Of a stretch of DNA of 64,000 nt, positions 41,994 through 50,258 are shown one piece after another. The notes beneath the pieces were generated by a model. The model was not told the DNA's origin. It made no database searches and saw only the letters and a program-made list of their open reading frames with translations. Both the position numbers and the translations under genes were made by a program. Source of the DNA: Anaerolineales bacterium (GTDB lineage: Bacteria; Chloroflexota; Anaerolineae; Anaerolineales; Villigracilaceae); NCBI GenBank assembly GCA_020634895.1, contig JACKAV010000006.1:62001-126000 (forward strand). Reading direction: 5' to 3'. The stretch's first letter is position 1, and each line of letters opens with the position of its first letter.

Positions 41994-42962
41994 CTATCCT
42001 TGCAATCGCCGTTTGCGGGATTCGACCCAGAGACGGGTGAATATATTGATCAGCAATATGACGATCATTAATACAAGCGCCGCCGCCCAGGATTGTTCGA
42101 TCCGTTCGGGGTAGGGCTGTTGGGCGTATTTCCAAAGCGTGAGCGGCAGTGAGTCAACCGGCTGGTCGAAGACACGTTTGAGGATCTCGAAGAATCCCTG
42201 CTTTTGGGCGATTCCGCTTTGGATGATCAGACCGAGGTCGTAGCGTTCATTTCCCAGGGCTGTGAACAATAGTGGAGCGGTTTCACCGGCGGCTCTCGCA
42301 ACGGAAAGCAGAATACCGGTCATGATGCCGTTCAGGGCTGCGGGCAGGACGACGCTGATGGAAGTCTTCCATTCCGGCGCGCCAAGTCCCAGCGACGCTT
42401 CGCGCAGGGTGTGTGGAACGAGCTTGAGCATCTCTTCGGTGGTGCGGATGATCGTAGGCAGCATGAGCATTGCCATTGCCACAGCGCCTGCAAAGCCGGA
42501 GTAATGTCCCATGGGTTTGACGATGATGGCGTAGGCGAACAATCCGATCACGATGGATGGAATGCCTGAGAGCACATCCGTGCTGAAGCGCAGTACGACA
42601 CCCAACGGTGTGTTGGGATTGTTCGCGGCGTAGAATGCGGCAAGGATTGCGGGCGGTATTGCGATGAGCGAAGCCAGCCCGGAGATGATGAGCGTTCCCT
42701 GGATGGCGTTAAGTACGCCGCCGCCTTCCATTCCCAGCGGTCGCGGTGTGTGGATGAAGAAATCGAGGTTGATGTATTGTCCGCCTTTATAGACCACATA
42801 ACCGATAATCCAGAACAGCGGAATGAGAGCCAATATCGTCATCAAGCCGGTGACGGAAAGCATGACTGCGTTGGTCACTTTACGGCGGAGGGAAACGGAA
42901 GCGTGATTCTTTTCGATCAGCTTTTGGAAGTTCGTTTGATGAGCGGTGGTGTGTGCGGTCAT
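41994..42962 (-). CDS. pstA: Phosphate ABC transporter permease PstA (operon 2)
   Basis: 322 residues. A longer N-terminal cytoplasmic part than the operon 1 copy, then six membrane helices with LIISGLASLIAIPPAILAAFYA, the EAA loop (LREASLGLGAPEWKTSISVVLPAALNGIMTG) and RAAGETAPLLFTALG. It overlaps pstC by 4 nt. Low overall similarity to the operon 1 PstA argues against recent duplication. Confidence 0.94.
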   Translation of the reverse strand: MTAHTTAHQTNFQKLIEKNHASVSLRRKVTNAVMLSVTGLMTILALIPLFWIIGYVVYKGGQYINLDFFIHTPRPLGMEGGGVLNAIQGTLIISGLASLIAIPPAILAAFYAANNPNTPLGVVLRFSTDVLSGIPSIVIGLFAYAIIVKPMGHYSGFAGAVAMAMLMLPTIIRTTEEMLKLVPHTLREASLGLGAPEWKTSISVVLPAALNGIMTGILLSVARAAGETAPLLFTALGNERYDLGLIIQSGIAQKQGFFEILKRVFDQPVDSLPLTLWKYAQQPYPERIEQSWAAALVLMIVILLINIFTRLWVESRKRRLQG

Positions 42963-43966
42963 GCGCGCGCCTCCTGCGGGGTTTTGCGTGCCACGCTCCA
43001 GACCAAAAATCGCGCCACCATGTTGAGGATTAGTGTCAGTACGAAGAGGACAAGTCCGATCTCGATGAGCGATTGCGTGTGGAGTTTTGTCACCGCTTCG
43101 GCAAACTCATTGGCAATGATGCTTGCCATGGTGTAACCGGGTCTCAATAGGGAGGCGCTGCCTTCGATGGAATTTCCGATGACCATGGTCACAGCCATGG
43201 TTTCGCCGAGCGCGCGTCCCAGCCCGAGGATGATCGCGCCGAGGATGCCGGAGAGTCCGTACGGCAAAAGCACCTGCCAGATGGTTTCCCATTGGGTCGC
43301 TCCCAATGCCAGAGCCGCCTCACGTTGACTGGTGGGAATGGCGAGCAAGACGTCGCGGGTGACCGCTGTGATCGTGGGAATGATCATGATGGTCAGGATA
43401 AAAGCCGCGGCTAGGCGTGAAGCGCCGCTGACGGGGACGGGTCCGGTGAAGAGGACGCTCAAGCCTGGGACAGTCCCAAAAGTTTCGAATAGTCCTTCTG
43501 CAACGGGCGTCACCACGGTGGGCAAAAAAACAAAGATGCCCCATAACCCATAAACTACACTGGGTATGGCGGCAAGTAATTCAACAAGCCAGTTCAACGG
43601 CATTCGCAGCCATGGAGGGCATAGCTCTGCCATGAAGATGGCGATTCCCACACTGATCGGAAGTGCGAGAACGATCGCGGTCAGCGACGTGAGCAGGGTT
43701 CCATAAATGAAGGGCCATGCCTGAAATTCATCGTTGACCGGGTCCCAGTCTGGGGTCAAAGTGGGGGTGAGAAAACCAAAGCCGAATGTGGAGCGTGCAT
43801 CGGCTGATTCACGCCATAGCATTTCTCCGACTGCGAGGATGAGAACCATCACAAGCACGGATGCGGCGATGATGATCCATTTCCAGGGCAGGTCACCGTG
43901 AGAAATGGCGCGGCGCAGGCGTGACAGCCAGTGAGTTTGAGGAAGAGGGTGTATATATTTTGTCAT
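42959..43966 (-). CDS. pstC: Phosphate ABC transporter permease PstC (operon 2)
   Basis: 335 residues, six membrane helices after a basic N-terminus. Segments WPFIYGTLLTSLTAIVLALPISVGIAIFMAELCPPW, the EAA loop (QREAALALGATQWETIWQVLLPYGLSGILGA) and GRALGETMAVTMVIGN identify PstC. It is preceded by a 170-nt spacer after pstS containing a terminator-like hairpin, which should lower permease expression relative to the binding protein. Confidence 0.94.
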   Translation of the reverse strand: MTKYIHPLPQTHWLSRLRRAISHGDLPWKWIIIAASVLVMVLILAVGEMLWRESADARSTFGFGFLTPTLTPDWDPVNDEFQAWPFIYGTLLTSLTAIVLALPISVGIAIFMAELCPPWLRMPLNWLVELLAAIPSVVYGLWGIFVFLPTVVTPVAEGLFETFGTVPGLSVLFTGPVPVSGASRLAAAFILTIMIIPTITAVTRDVLLAIPTSQREAALALGATQWETIWQVLLPYGLSGILGAIILGLGRALGETMAVTMVIGNSIEGSASLLRPGYTMASIIANEFAEAVTKLHTQSLIEIGLVLFVLTLILNMVARFLVWSVARKTPQEARA

Positions 43967-44065
43967 GATAATGATCTACCCCGGGAGACAAGATCACTTT
44001 TTTCATTCTGTAGTCCCGACACAATGAGAAAAAGGGATTTCGTTCGCAGGGCATAAAAAGGGGGT

Positions 44066-44094
44066 GGAGGGACCCGCCTTGAGCGAGTCCCTCC
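44066..44094 (-). terminator. Attenuator-like hairpin between pstS and pstC (operon 2)
   Basis: 8-bp stem GGAGGGAC and complement with a 13-nt loop. On the minus strand it is followed by CCACCCCCTTTTTATG, so partial termination after pstS is plausible. Confidence 0.7.
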
Positions 44095-44133
44095 GGGGAC
44101 TATGGGAAGTAAGCGAAATTAGTAGGACACGAA

Positions 44134-45321
44134 CTACTTCATTACAGGTTCGCCGTTGCAGGTCACTTCGCCGAGCTTGGCGAGCACTGCATCGCGGACC
44201 GCACCGGGCAGAACTGCGTAGCCCAGGTCACCTGCGCGCTTGGCAGCGCTTGCATCGGTGAGCGTCCACTGGACGTATTCGAGCAGTTTGCCGGCTTTGA
44301 CACAATCGGTCATGCTTTCGGTGTGAAGGATGAGGTAGGTGTAACCAACGATGGGATAGTCGCCTGCGCCGTCGCCGTCCACGATGGTGGCGGTCAGTTT
44401 GTCATCGAAGGCTTCGGGACCAAAGGTCGCCATGTCGGAGGCAATGCTTTCGGCGCTGGCAGTCACTTTGTTGCCGGACTTGTTGATGAGGTCGGCGAAA
44501 GCGAGACCATTGGATTTCGCGAAGGAAATTTCAACGTAACCGAGGGAGTTGGGGGTGTTGATCACCGCGGCGGAAACGCCCTGGTTACCCTTACCGCCCA
44601 CGCCGTTACCAGCCTGGTCAACGGGCCACTCCACAGAGGAGGCGCCGCCAGCGGTCCAGTCGGAGCTGAAAGCGGTCAGGGATTTGGTGAAGATTTCGGT
44701 GGTGCCGGAGCCGTCTGAGCGGTGCACGACGGTGATGGTGGCGTTCGGGAGGAAATCCTTGAGGTCGGGGTTGAGTTCAACGATGGCGGGATCGGTCCAA
44801 TTGTTGACCTTGCCGTTGAAGATGTCAACGAGGGTCTGGCGGTCGAGGACGAGCTTGGCAGGAGTGGTGCCATCGGGAACGTTTTCGTAAGCAACGTTGT
44901 AGATCACGACCACAGCGCTGGCAACCATCGGGTACATCTGGAGGTCCTTGCCGGCATCGTATTCTTCAGCCTTGAGCAGGGAGTCGGAACCGGCGAAATC
45001 CACAGTTCCATCAATGATGGCTTTCTTGCCGCCACCGGAACCGATGCCTTGATAATTGATCACCACTGCAGGATCAACATATGAGTAGGCGTAGGTCCAT
45101 TCGGTGTAAATGGGGAGGGGGAAAGTCGCGCCGGCGCCGTTGATCTGAACAGATCCAGCGGGAAGCGGTTCTTCCGTCATGGCGGGCTGGGCGGTAACTT
45201 CTTTTTCGACGATCTGGGTCTGAACGATCGTCTCGGGCGTGGCAGAATTTCCGCCACAAGCGGCGAGGACGAATGCCAGCGCCAGCAAAACGAACATGAA
45301 CGAGCGAGTGATTTTAGACAT
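44134..45321 (-). CDS. pstS: Phosphate-binding lipoprotein PstS (operon 2)
   Basis: 395 residues with a lipoprotein signal (LAAC) and a Thr/Pro/Glu-rich tether. The fold is that of full-length PstS: INGAGATFPLPIYTEWTY, GIGSGGGKKAIIDGTVDFAGSD, HRSDGSGTTEIFT and the C-terminal YLILHTES region. The SGGGKKAI and DGSGTTE segments are the phosphate-binding loops. AAAGGAG lies upstream of the ATG. The promoter carries phased TTAACA-like half-sites, so the gene should be induced by phosphate limitation. Confidence 0.96.
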   Translation of the reverse strand: MSKITRSFMFVLLALAFVLAACGGNSATPETIVQTQIVEKEVTAQPAMTEEPLPAGSVQINGAGATFPLPIYTEWTYAYSYVDPAVVINYQGIGSGGGKKAIIDGTVDFAGSDSLLKAEEYDAGKDLQMYPMVASAVVVIYNVAYENVPDGTTPAKLVLDRQTLVDIFNGKVNNWTDPAIVELNPDLKDFLPNATITVVHRSDGSGTTEIFTKSLTAFSSDWTAGGASSVEWPVDQAGNGVGGKGNQGVSAAVINTPNSLGYVEISFAKSNGLAFADLINKSGNKVTASAESIASDMATFGPEAFDDKLTATIVDGDGAGDYPIVGYTYLILHTESMTDCVKAGKLLEYVQWTLTDASAAKRAGDLGYAVLPGAVRDAVLAKLGEVTCNGEPVMK

Positions 45322-45356
45322 TTCTCTAATGATCTCCTTTTATTTGTACGTTCGGG

Positions 45357-45410
45357 ATGTTATCAACCCGCTCTTAAGGTCAATGGAAGGATGGGTTAAC
45401 ATCTTGTTAA
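45357..45410 (-). promoter_or_regulatory. Pho-box promoter of pst operon 2
   Basis: On the minus strand, hexamers TTAACA, TTAACC, TTCCAT and TTAAGA start every 11 nt (45410, 45399, 45388, 45377). Nine nt after the last comes TAACAT (45362-45357), a likely -10 box. Direct repeats at 11-bp spacing just before the -10 are the pattern of PhoB/PhoP-dependent promoters. Confidence 0.7.
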
Positions 45411-45493
45411 ATACATGGAATCAAAAAACGGTGACAAATGGATTGATTTCCATTCGTCACCGTAGGATTATTTGTGCGGTTAGTACTAAGGGC

Positions 45494-46201
45494 TTACGCT
45501 TTTGCCGTTGGCATTTCTATTGAGATGGAGAACTGAGCCATCGATGTACTCACGTGATGTAAAAGGGCATAGACCAGCACGATCTCTCCTGTGTATTCCA
45601 ACGCCTGCTCGAATAGCATGAATAATGCGGCTGTGAGCTCTTTATTTGCGCCGAGCGTGAGTTCCTTGCCTATTGCTCCCGCAAAGTAAGTCAGCGCAAA
45701 TACCAAAAACAGCCATCGAGTTTGACTGTCCAATTGCCGCCACAAGGCAAAGAGAAGCACAGCGAAAATTATCGCCACAATGAATTCTGTGACCGGGAAA
45801 TAAGCCTTTGGTCCATTCTCGATCCTGAAATAAACATTGGCTTTTTGAAGAATTGCCGCAAGATTATCAATGGAAAGAAAGAAAACAACCCACGCAGTTG
45901 CAGCCCAGGGAAATTTTTCAGCCGATTTTTTGAATTTGGCGATGGTAAATAAAACATACGCCGCCAGCGCCATGAACAACATCCCAAAATATGAAGCAAC
46001 GTTGTGCTTCAAGTTGAAGTCCATTTCTATGCCAAAGTCTTGCAGTAAATTTGCCTGAGTTCCATTGTGTACGTTGTAAGAGCCAGGGAAGAACCGCATG
46101 TGAAGACCCAAGGCGCTCAGGAGAATGACAGCCACCCCTGCTGATGCAAGCACAATCAAAGTGCGCCGCGGATTTATCGTCAATGTGCGTTCTGTGTTCA
46201 T
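45494..46201 (-). CDS. Polytopic membrane protein of unknown function (tandem copy B)
   Basis: 235 residues with about seven predicted membrane helices. Not assigned to a named family. It aligns along its length with the 251-residue product encoded just upstream: an RFFPGSYN/RMFPEHYG motif after helix 1, a luminal loop, an SIDN/SMDD motif, a GAIGKEL/GAVGFEL motif and an FEQALEYTG/FEQGLQYAG motif in the last helix. Here the second acidic residue of SMDD and the following HEK are replaced (SIDNLAAILQK). It starts 3 nt after the upstream stop. Confidence 0.72.
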   Translation of the reverse strand: MNTERTLTINPRRTLIVLASAGVAVILLSALGLHMRFFPGSYNVHNGTQANLLQDFGIEMDFNLKHNVASYFGMLFMALAAYVLFTIAKFKKSAEKFPWAATAWVVFFLSIDNLAAILQKANVYFRIENGPKAYFPVTEFIVAIIFAVLLFALWRQLDSQTRWLFLVFALTYFAGAIGKELTLGANKELTAALFMLFEQALEYTGEIVLVYALLHHVSTSMAQFSISIEMPTAKA

Positions 46202-46204
46202 GCT

Positions 46205-46960
46205 TTATTCTCCTTCCTTTTTTGTTGCAATGGAAACATTGAGTTGGGGCGCATACGATCCTAGATATAACAACAGGGAGTAAAACATCAGTGTCAATCC
46301 GGCGTATTGCAGTCCCTGTTCAAAAGTCGTAAGCACGGAATAGAAAAAATTCTTCGAGCCAAAGGAATATGCCCAACGTCCGCCGATCAATTCAAAACCG
46401 ACAGCGCCGCCAAAGAACATGCCCCCCGCCAGCAGGAACAGGATTTTGAATCTCGTATCCAAATGAAGCCAAAACCGGAAGAACGCAATACCAATAACAA
46501 CCACAGCCAGAATGCCAATGATCACCCATTTATATTCAAACCATCCGCCCAGGTCAGTCATCCCTTTTAGATAGCGGCTGAATTTTTCATGGATCACAGA
46601 CGCATCATCCATGGAAATATAGAAAAGCAAAAATCCCAGCATCGCCCACTGAAGCCTATACTTGTCTTTGTCTGCGTATTTGAGATGGGCAACAACAAGG
46701 AATAATAGCGAAGAGAGAATCGCCAATGATACGCTGTAATACGTTGTAACGTTGGCTTCCGAGTTGACATCAAACGCTTGGATAAAGTCGCCCACCACAT
46801 CCTGCCCGGTGGCAGAGAGTGAACCGTAATGTTCCGGGAACATTCTCAAATATTGACCGGCAAGGCTGAGACAAAGAATGGCGAGCCATAATCCGCCAAG
46901 GAAGAGCAGTATCTTTTTGGGGGTGAAACCAGAAATGGGTGAGGGGGTATTCATGTCCAT
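46205..46960 (-). CDS. Polytopic membrane protein of unknown function (tandem copy A)
   Basis: 251 residues, about seven membrane helices, paralogue of the next gene downstream (45494-46201). Charged or polar residues inside or near helices (SMDDASVIHEKF, GAVGFELIGG, FEQGLQYAG) may line a site and are better preserved in this copy. No enzyme family is recognised. A TAAAAT -10 box lies 7 nt before the ATG. The pair forms a two-gene operon. Confidence 0.72.
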   Translation of the reverse strand: MDMNTPSPISGFTPKKILLFLGGLWLAILCLSLAGQYLRMFPEHYGSLSATGQDVVGDFIQAFDVNSEANVTTYYSVSLAILSSLLFLVVAHLKYADKDKYRLQWAMLGFLLFYISMDDASVIHEKFSRYLKGMTDLGGWFEYKWVIIGILAVVVIGIAFFRFWLHLDTRFKILFLLAGGMFFGGAVGFELIGGRWAYSFGSKNFFYSVLTTFEQGLQYAGLTLMFYSLLLYLGSYAPQLNVSIATKKEGE

Positions 46961-46967
46961 GGCGGTT

Positions 46968-46973
46968 ATTTTA
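46968..46973 (-). promoter_or_regulatory. -10 box of the tandem membrane-protein operon (leaderless type)
   Basis: TAAAAT on the minus strand, 7 nt before the ATG at 46960. Confidence 0.45.
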
Positions 46974-47047
46974 TTTGAAAGATATGAAATTCGCCTTAAG
47001 AAAATTCTGGTGAAAATAAAATTCTGGCTTATGTCTGATATTCCATG

Positions 47048-47053
47048 TACAAT
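47048..47053 (+). promoter_or_regulatory. -10 box of the mannose-6-phosphate isomerase gene (leaderless type)
   Basis: TACAAT, 6 nt before the ATG at 47060; it overlaps the alternative ATG at 47045, which is therefore rejected. Confidence 0.5.
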
Positions 47054-47059
47054 AACCTT

Positions 47060-48007
47060 ATGAATAAAACTCCCTTTTCTCTCGCTCCTGAATATCGTGA
47101 CTATGTTTGGGGCGGAGCAAAACTCCGCCCGGATGTCGTTCCCACCGCCGAGGCGTGGATCATCTTTGCGGGCAACCGCATCACCACCGGACCTTATGCC
47201 GGGCGCGTCCTCTCAGACCTTGCCCTCGAATTCGGCGCGGACCTGCTCGGTACGCGCGCCGTCGCGCAGACGGGTACACGCTTCCCTGTTTTAGTGAAGA
47301 TATTGGACTGTGCCCAATGGCTTTCACTGCAAGTCCACCCGAACGATGAGCAGGCGCAGCGTTTGGAAGGAAAAGGTTTCTTCGGCAAGACCGAAGCCTG
47401 GAATGTGCTCGAAGCCGAACCGAATGCGAAACTTGTAGCGGGCATCAAACCGCATATCTCTCCCGAACAGTTAACATCAGCCATTGAGAGCAAAAGCAAA
47501 ACCATACTTGATCTTGTTCAAATGGCGGAAGTAAAGGCTGGCGATACTCTCTTCATGAACCCCGGCACCATCCATGCGCTTGGACCGGGTATGCTCATCT
47601 ATGAGATCCAGCAGACATCCGATATTACGTATCGCGTTTACGATTGGGGACGACCCGAAACCGAAAAACGCAAATTGCATACCGAAAAAGCGGTTGAAGT
47701 ATCGAACCCCGATGCTGTGTCGCTTGTGGTCAGCCTGCCGCAGTTGGCGGATGGCGAACCGCAAACGTTGACGCAGTGCGAGTTCTTTAATTTGGATATT
47801 GTCCAATTGCAGGAGAAAACTGTCAGCCTTGAAACGGGAGGAGAATCCTTCCACGGGTTGACCGTGATCGAGGGGCAGGTGCAAGTGTCGGCGGAGGGCG
47901 AGGCGTTTGTCCTCAACAAATTCGAAACTCTATTAATTCCCGCTTGTTGTGGTGAGTATCAAATCCTGCCGTTGCAAGAAAGCAAGGTGCTGAAAGCCAG
48001 CGTATAA
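47060..48007 (+). CDS. manA: Type I mannose-6-phosphate isomerase
   Basis: 315 residues of the cupin-type phosphomannose isomerase family, interconverting fructose-6-P and mannose-6-P to supply mannose for polysaccharides and glycans. The zinc-site segment LQVHPNDEQA and the active-site strand NPGTIHALGPGMLIYEIQQTSDITYRVYDWGR are intact, followed by a second cupin domain. The start at 47060 was chosen because the -10 box lies within the longer frame. Monocistronic. Confidence 0.92.
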   Translation: MNKTPFSLAPEYRDYVWGGAKLRPDVVPTAEAWIIFAGNRITTGPYAGRVLSDLALEFGADLLGTRAVAQTGTRFPVLVKILDCAQWLSLQVHPNDEQAQRLEGKGFFGKTEAWNVLEAEPNAKLVAGIKPHISPEQLTSAIESKSKTILDLVQMAEVKAGDTLFMNPGTIHALGPGMLIYEIQQTSDITYRVYDWGRPETEKRKLHTEKAVEVSNPDAVSLVVSLPQLADGEPQTLTQCEFFNLDIVQLQEKTVSLETGGESFHGLTVIEGQVQVSAEGEAFVLNKFETLLIPACCGEYQILPLQESKVLKASV

Positions 48008-48105
48008 CCCTGAAGGGGTGTAATGATTATAGAATCCGGATCATTGAAATAAAAATCCCGAAGGGATGACATAGATACAAACCTATGCCACCCCTTCGGG
48101 GTTGG
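48008..48105. repeat. REP-like palindromic intergenic repeat
   Basis: The spacer after manA contains CTGAAGGGGTG, then an imperfect hairpin (about 48056-48102) with arms CCCGAAGGGATGACATAG and CTATGCCACCCCTTCGGG. Together with the small hairpin at 48136-48152 this gives three CCTTCGGGG/CCCCGAAGG cores within 150 nt, the form of REP/BIME-type elements. It may also stop the manA transcript. Confidence 0.65.
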
Positions 48106-48135
48106 TTTTTAAAACCTGCGAAAGCTAGAATCATT

Positions 48136-48152
48136 TGACCCCTTCGGGGTCA
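48136..48152 (-). terminator. Small hairpin after surE
   Basis: TGACCCC and complement around TTC, directly after the surE stop on the minus strand, with a weak downstream A/T tract. It carries the same CCTTCGGGG core as the neighbouring repeat. Confidence 0.5.
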
Positions 48153-48154
48153 TT

Positions 48155-48928
48155 TTATTTCCATTCCCATGTGCTGACATCGGACAGCGCACGATAGGCG
48201 GTGAGGTCGAGTTGCAGCGGCGAGACGGAGACGTAGCCCTCCGAGAGCGCGCCGACATCGGTGCCTGATTCGGGCACACCAGTGGGAGCGTCGCCGCCGA
48301 TCCAGTAGTAGGGACGGTTGCGCGGATCGATGCGTTCATCGAGGCGGCTGTGATATACGCGCAGTCCCTGGCGGGTGACGCGAAATCCCTTGAGTTCATC
48401 CTTTTTCAAAAACGGAATATTGACGTTGAGCAGGGTGTCTTGCGGCAGCCCGTGTTCGATGACGTTTTCCACGGCAACGCGTGCGGCAAACGTGGAGGCG
48501 GAAAAGTCCACTGGACCGATATGCCCTTCGGGAACTTCGAGCGAAACTGCCACGCCGGGAATGCCGGTGATGACCGCCTCCATTGCGGCGGTGACGGTGC
48601 CGGAGTAGGTGACATCATGCCCGAGGTTTGCACCGATGTTCACGCCGGAAACGACGAGATCGAATTTCTCTTTGAAGTAGCCAAGCAATGCAAGCGCTAC
48701 ACAGTCGCTGGGCGCGCCATCGCTGGCGAAGGCTTGCGAACCGTCTTCGAGGCGGAACTCGCGCACACGCAGGGCGCGGTCCAGGGTTTTGACGTGTCCG
48801 CCGCCGGACCAGTTCCGGTCTGGTGCGAGGATGGTCACTTCACCGACGTTTCGCATTTCCTGAGCGAGCGCGAGCAAGCCGGGCGCAAGAACGCCGTCAT
48901 CGTTGGTGACTAGGATTTGTTTGGTCAT
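48155..48928 (-). CDS. surE: 5'/3'-nucleotidase SurE
   Basis: 257 residues. The N-terminal VTNDDGVLAPGL motif supplies the metal-binding Asp pair, GHVKTLDRALRV contacts substrate, and SGVNIGANLGHDVTYSGTVTAAMEA is the second conserved block. SurE removes phosphate from nucleoside monophosphates and short polyphosphate, so it fits the phosphate-related setting, although no direct regulatory link is seen. Monocistronic. Confidence 0.95.
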   Translation of the reverse strand: MTKQILVTNDDGVLAPGLLALAQEMRNVGEVTILAPDRNWSGGGHVKTLDRALRVREFRLEDGSQAFASDGAPSDCVALALLGYFKEKFDLVVSGVNIGANLGHDVTYSGTVTAAMEAVITGIPGVAVSLEVPEGHIGPVDFSASTFAARVAVENVIEHGLPQDTLLNVNIPFLKKDELKGFRVTRQGLRVYHSRLDERIDPRNRPYYWIGGDAPTGVPESGTDVGALSEGYVSVSPLQLDLTAYRALSDVSTWEWK

Positions 48929-49054
48929 TGTGATTGCCTCTGTGTTTGATTTCCCCTATTGTAATGATGAAATAAAGAAGTTTGTGTAAGACCCTGTCTG
49001 AAAATAATACTTAAGGCGTCAACTCCGCCGCCGGGGACGGCGGCGGAAGCAATA

Positions 49055-49771
49055 CTAAGCCTTTTGATATGCCAAGCCGGTCAGACGCATGAACATCCCT
49101 TCGAGGTAACGGAATCCCCAACTGCTCATCACGCGGAAGGCGCTCCACTCGTTCATTTTGCGGACGCGTGTGGTGCGTTCGTGCAGGGCGTTGAGCAATT
49201 CGATGGCGGTGGTACCGGGGAATTCCGTCGCACCGAAGCCGATGGTGTCGATGATGTGCGCGTCACTGCTGCCGGTGTGGGCGATGTCCAAAGTGTTGGC
49301 GAAGATGCGCGCGTAGTGATTGCTCATGCGGTCGATGGCGGTTCCGTTATAGGTTTCGATGCCGATCAAAGCCTTCGAAGCGACGGGGTGCATCAAAGCC
49401 TTCAAGATCGAATGTGGCTTCAGGCTTTTCATGCCCATTCCGCCTGCCATCGGGTGCGCGGCAATCGCCACGCCGCCTTGCTCGTGTACGCGGATCAAGG
49501 TCTCGATGAGAGAAAGCCCCGGCGCGATCTTTTCGTGGATGAAGAGCGCCAGCAGGTCGCCTTCGGCGGTGGTGATCTCACTTCCGGGAATCACTTCCAC
49601 GCCGTAGTGTGAGGCGAGCTTGACCGCTTCCAGCGCCCCGGCGATCTCATCATGGTCGGTGATGGCGATGACGTTCAATCCAAGTCCGCGCGCGCGTCGT
49701 AAAACAGCAGGGATGGTGGCGGTGCCGTCGTAACTATAAATCGTGTGCAGGTGCAGGTCTGCAAGTCCCAT
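49055..49771 (-). CDS. PHP-domain metal-dependent phosphoesterase
   Basis: 238 residues. The PHP metal motifs are present: DLHLHTIYSYDG, ITDHDEIAG, a Glu in PGSEITT, AAHP and SSDAH. Stand-alone PHP proteins of this type (TrpH/YciV-like) hydrolyse phosphoesters such as 3',5'-nucleoside bisphosphates or short RNA. The C-terminal ~50 residues end in an amphipathic region. GGAGAT lies upstream of the ATG. The substrate cannot be fixed from sequence. Confidence 0.87.
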   Translation of the reverse strand: MGLADLHLHTIYSYDGTATIPAVLRRARGLGLNVIAITDHDEIAGALEAVKLASHYGVEVIPGSEITTAEGDLLALFIHEKIAPGLSLIETLIRVHEQGGVAIAAHPMAGGMGMKSLKPHSILKALMHPVASKALIGIETYNGTAIDRMSNHYARIFANTLDIAHTGSSDAHIIDTIGFGATEFPGTTAIELLNALHERTTRVRKMNEWSAFRVMSSWGFRYLEGMFMRLTGLAYQKA

Positions 49772-49893
49772 AAATATCTCCAGTCTCTTTCTATATCAGA
49801 CCAAAACTGGTCTGGAAAGTTTCAAAGTTATATATTCAGTTTAACAAGTGAATATGAAAGGGAATTGAACGATTTATGTGGATTTTGTTAACA

Positions 49894-49926
49894 AAACACC
49901 CGCCTGTCGCTGTCAGGCGGGTGTTT
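49894..49926 (-). terminator. Intrinsic terminator of the 35-residue membrane-protein gene
   Basis: Perfect 13-bp stem AAACACCCGCCTG and complement with a 7-nt loop, followed on the minus strand by TTTTG. It lies 35 nt after the small gene's stop and has no other leftward gene to serve. Confidence 0.9.
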
Positions 49927-49961
49927 CTTAAAAGGAGGAGAAGAAGGGGATTGGAAAACTC

Positions 49962-50069
49962 TTACATACGATTTCGGCTCTGCAAAAATTCACGGCGCTT
50001 TCGGGAAGCGTCTATTCCAAAGATGGCTAGCAGAGAGATGAATAAGAAAAGAGCAAAGATCGTTTCCAT
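49962..50069 (-). CDS. 35-residue small membrane protein
   Basis: Not recognised; found by reading the otherwise empty 480-nt gap. It codes for 35 residues: Met-Glu-Thr, a hydrophobic helix at about 4-19 (IFALFLFISLLAIFGI), then a basic tail (RKRR, RNRM). Support comes from the transcription unit: TATATT ends 6 nt before the ATG, as in other genes here, and a strong terminator follows the stop. The positive-inside rule would put the tail in the cytoplasm. It is divergent from the CHAD/SixA/PPK1 operon, so it could be a small regulator of a membrane enzyme, but this is inference from position. Confidence 0.6.
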   Translation of the reverse strand: METIFALFLFISLLAIFGIDASRKRREFLQSRNRM

Positions 50070-50075
50070 GTTCGT

Positions 50076-50081
50076 AATATA
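50076..50081 (-). promoter_or_regulatory. -10 box of the small membrane-protein gene (leaderless type)
   Basis: TATATT on the minus strand, 6 nt before the ATG at 50069. Confidence 0.5.
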
Positions 50082-50207
50082 CATCAAATGTTTTGTTTTG
50101 GGCTTATTAAACAGTTAACAACCGGTAAACGAATATGCAAAGTCTGGCTATTTTGAAAATGTCCGCTTAAGGAGCGGGGATGCCTGATCTGGCTGCCCTG
50201 ACCATCG

Positions 50208-50240
50208 TTAACAAACGGAGGAGTGGACGCACTGTATAAT
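50208..50240 (+). promoter_or_regulatory. Promoter of the CHAD-SixA-PPK1 operon
   Basis: TATAAT at 50235-50240. One TTAACA hexamer (50208-50213) lies 21 nt upstream, matching the position of the second-last half-site in the other Pho-type promoters; the half-site nearest the -10 is degenerate, so Pho control is only possible. Confidence 0.5.
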
Positions 50241-50258
50241 TCTGTGTGTCGAGAATGT

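Noticed and set aside
49876..50118. 80-codon open frame on the plus strand
   Set aside because: Very Arg/Lys-rich, runs through the terminator hairpin and opposite the better supported 35-residue membrane-protein gene.
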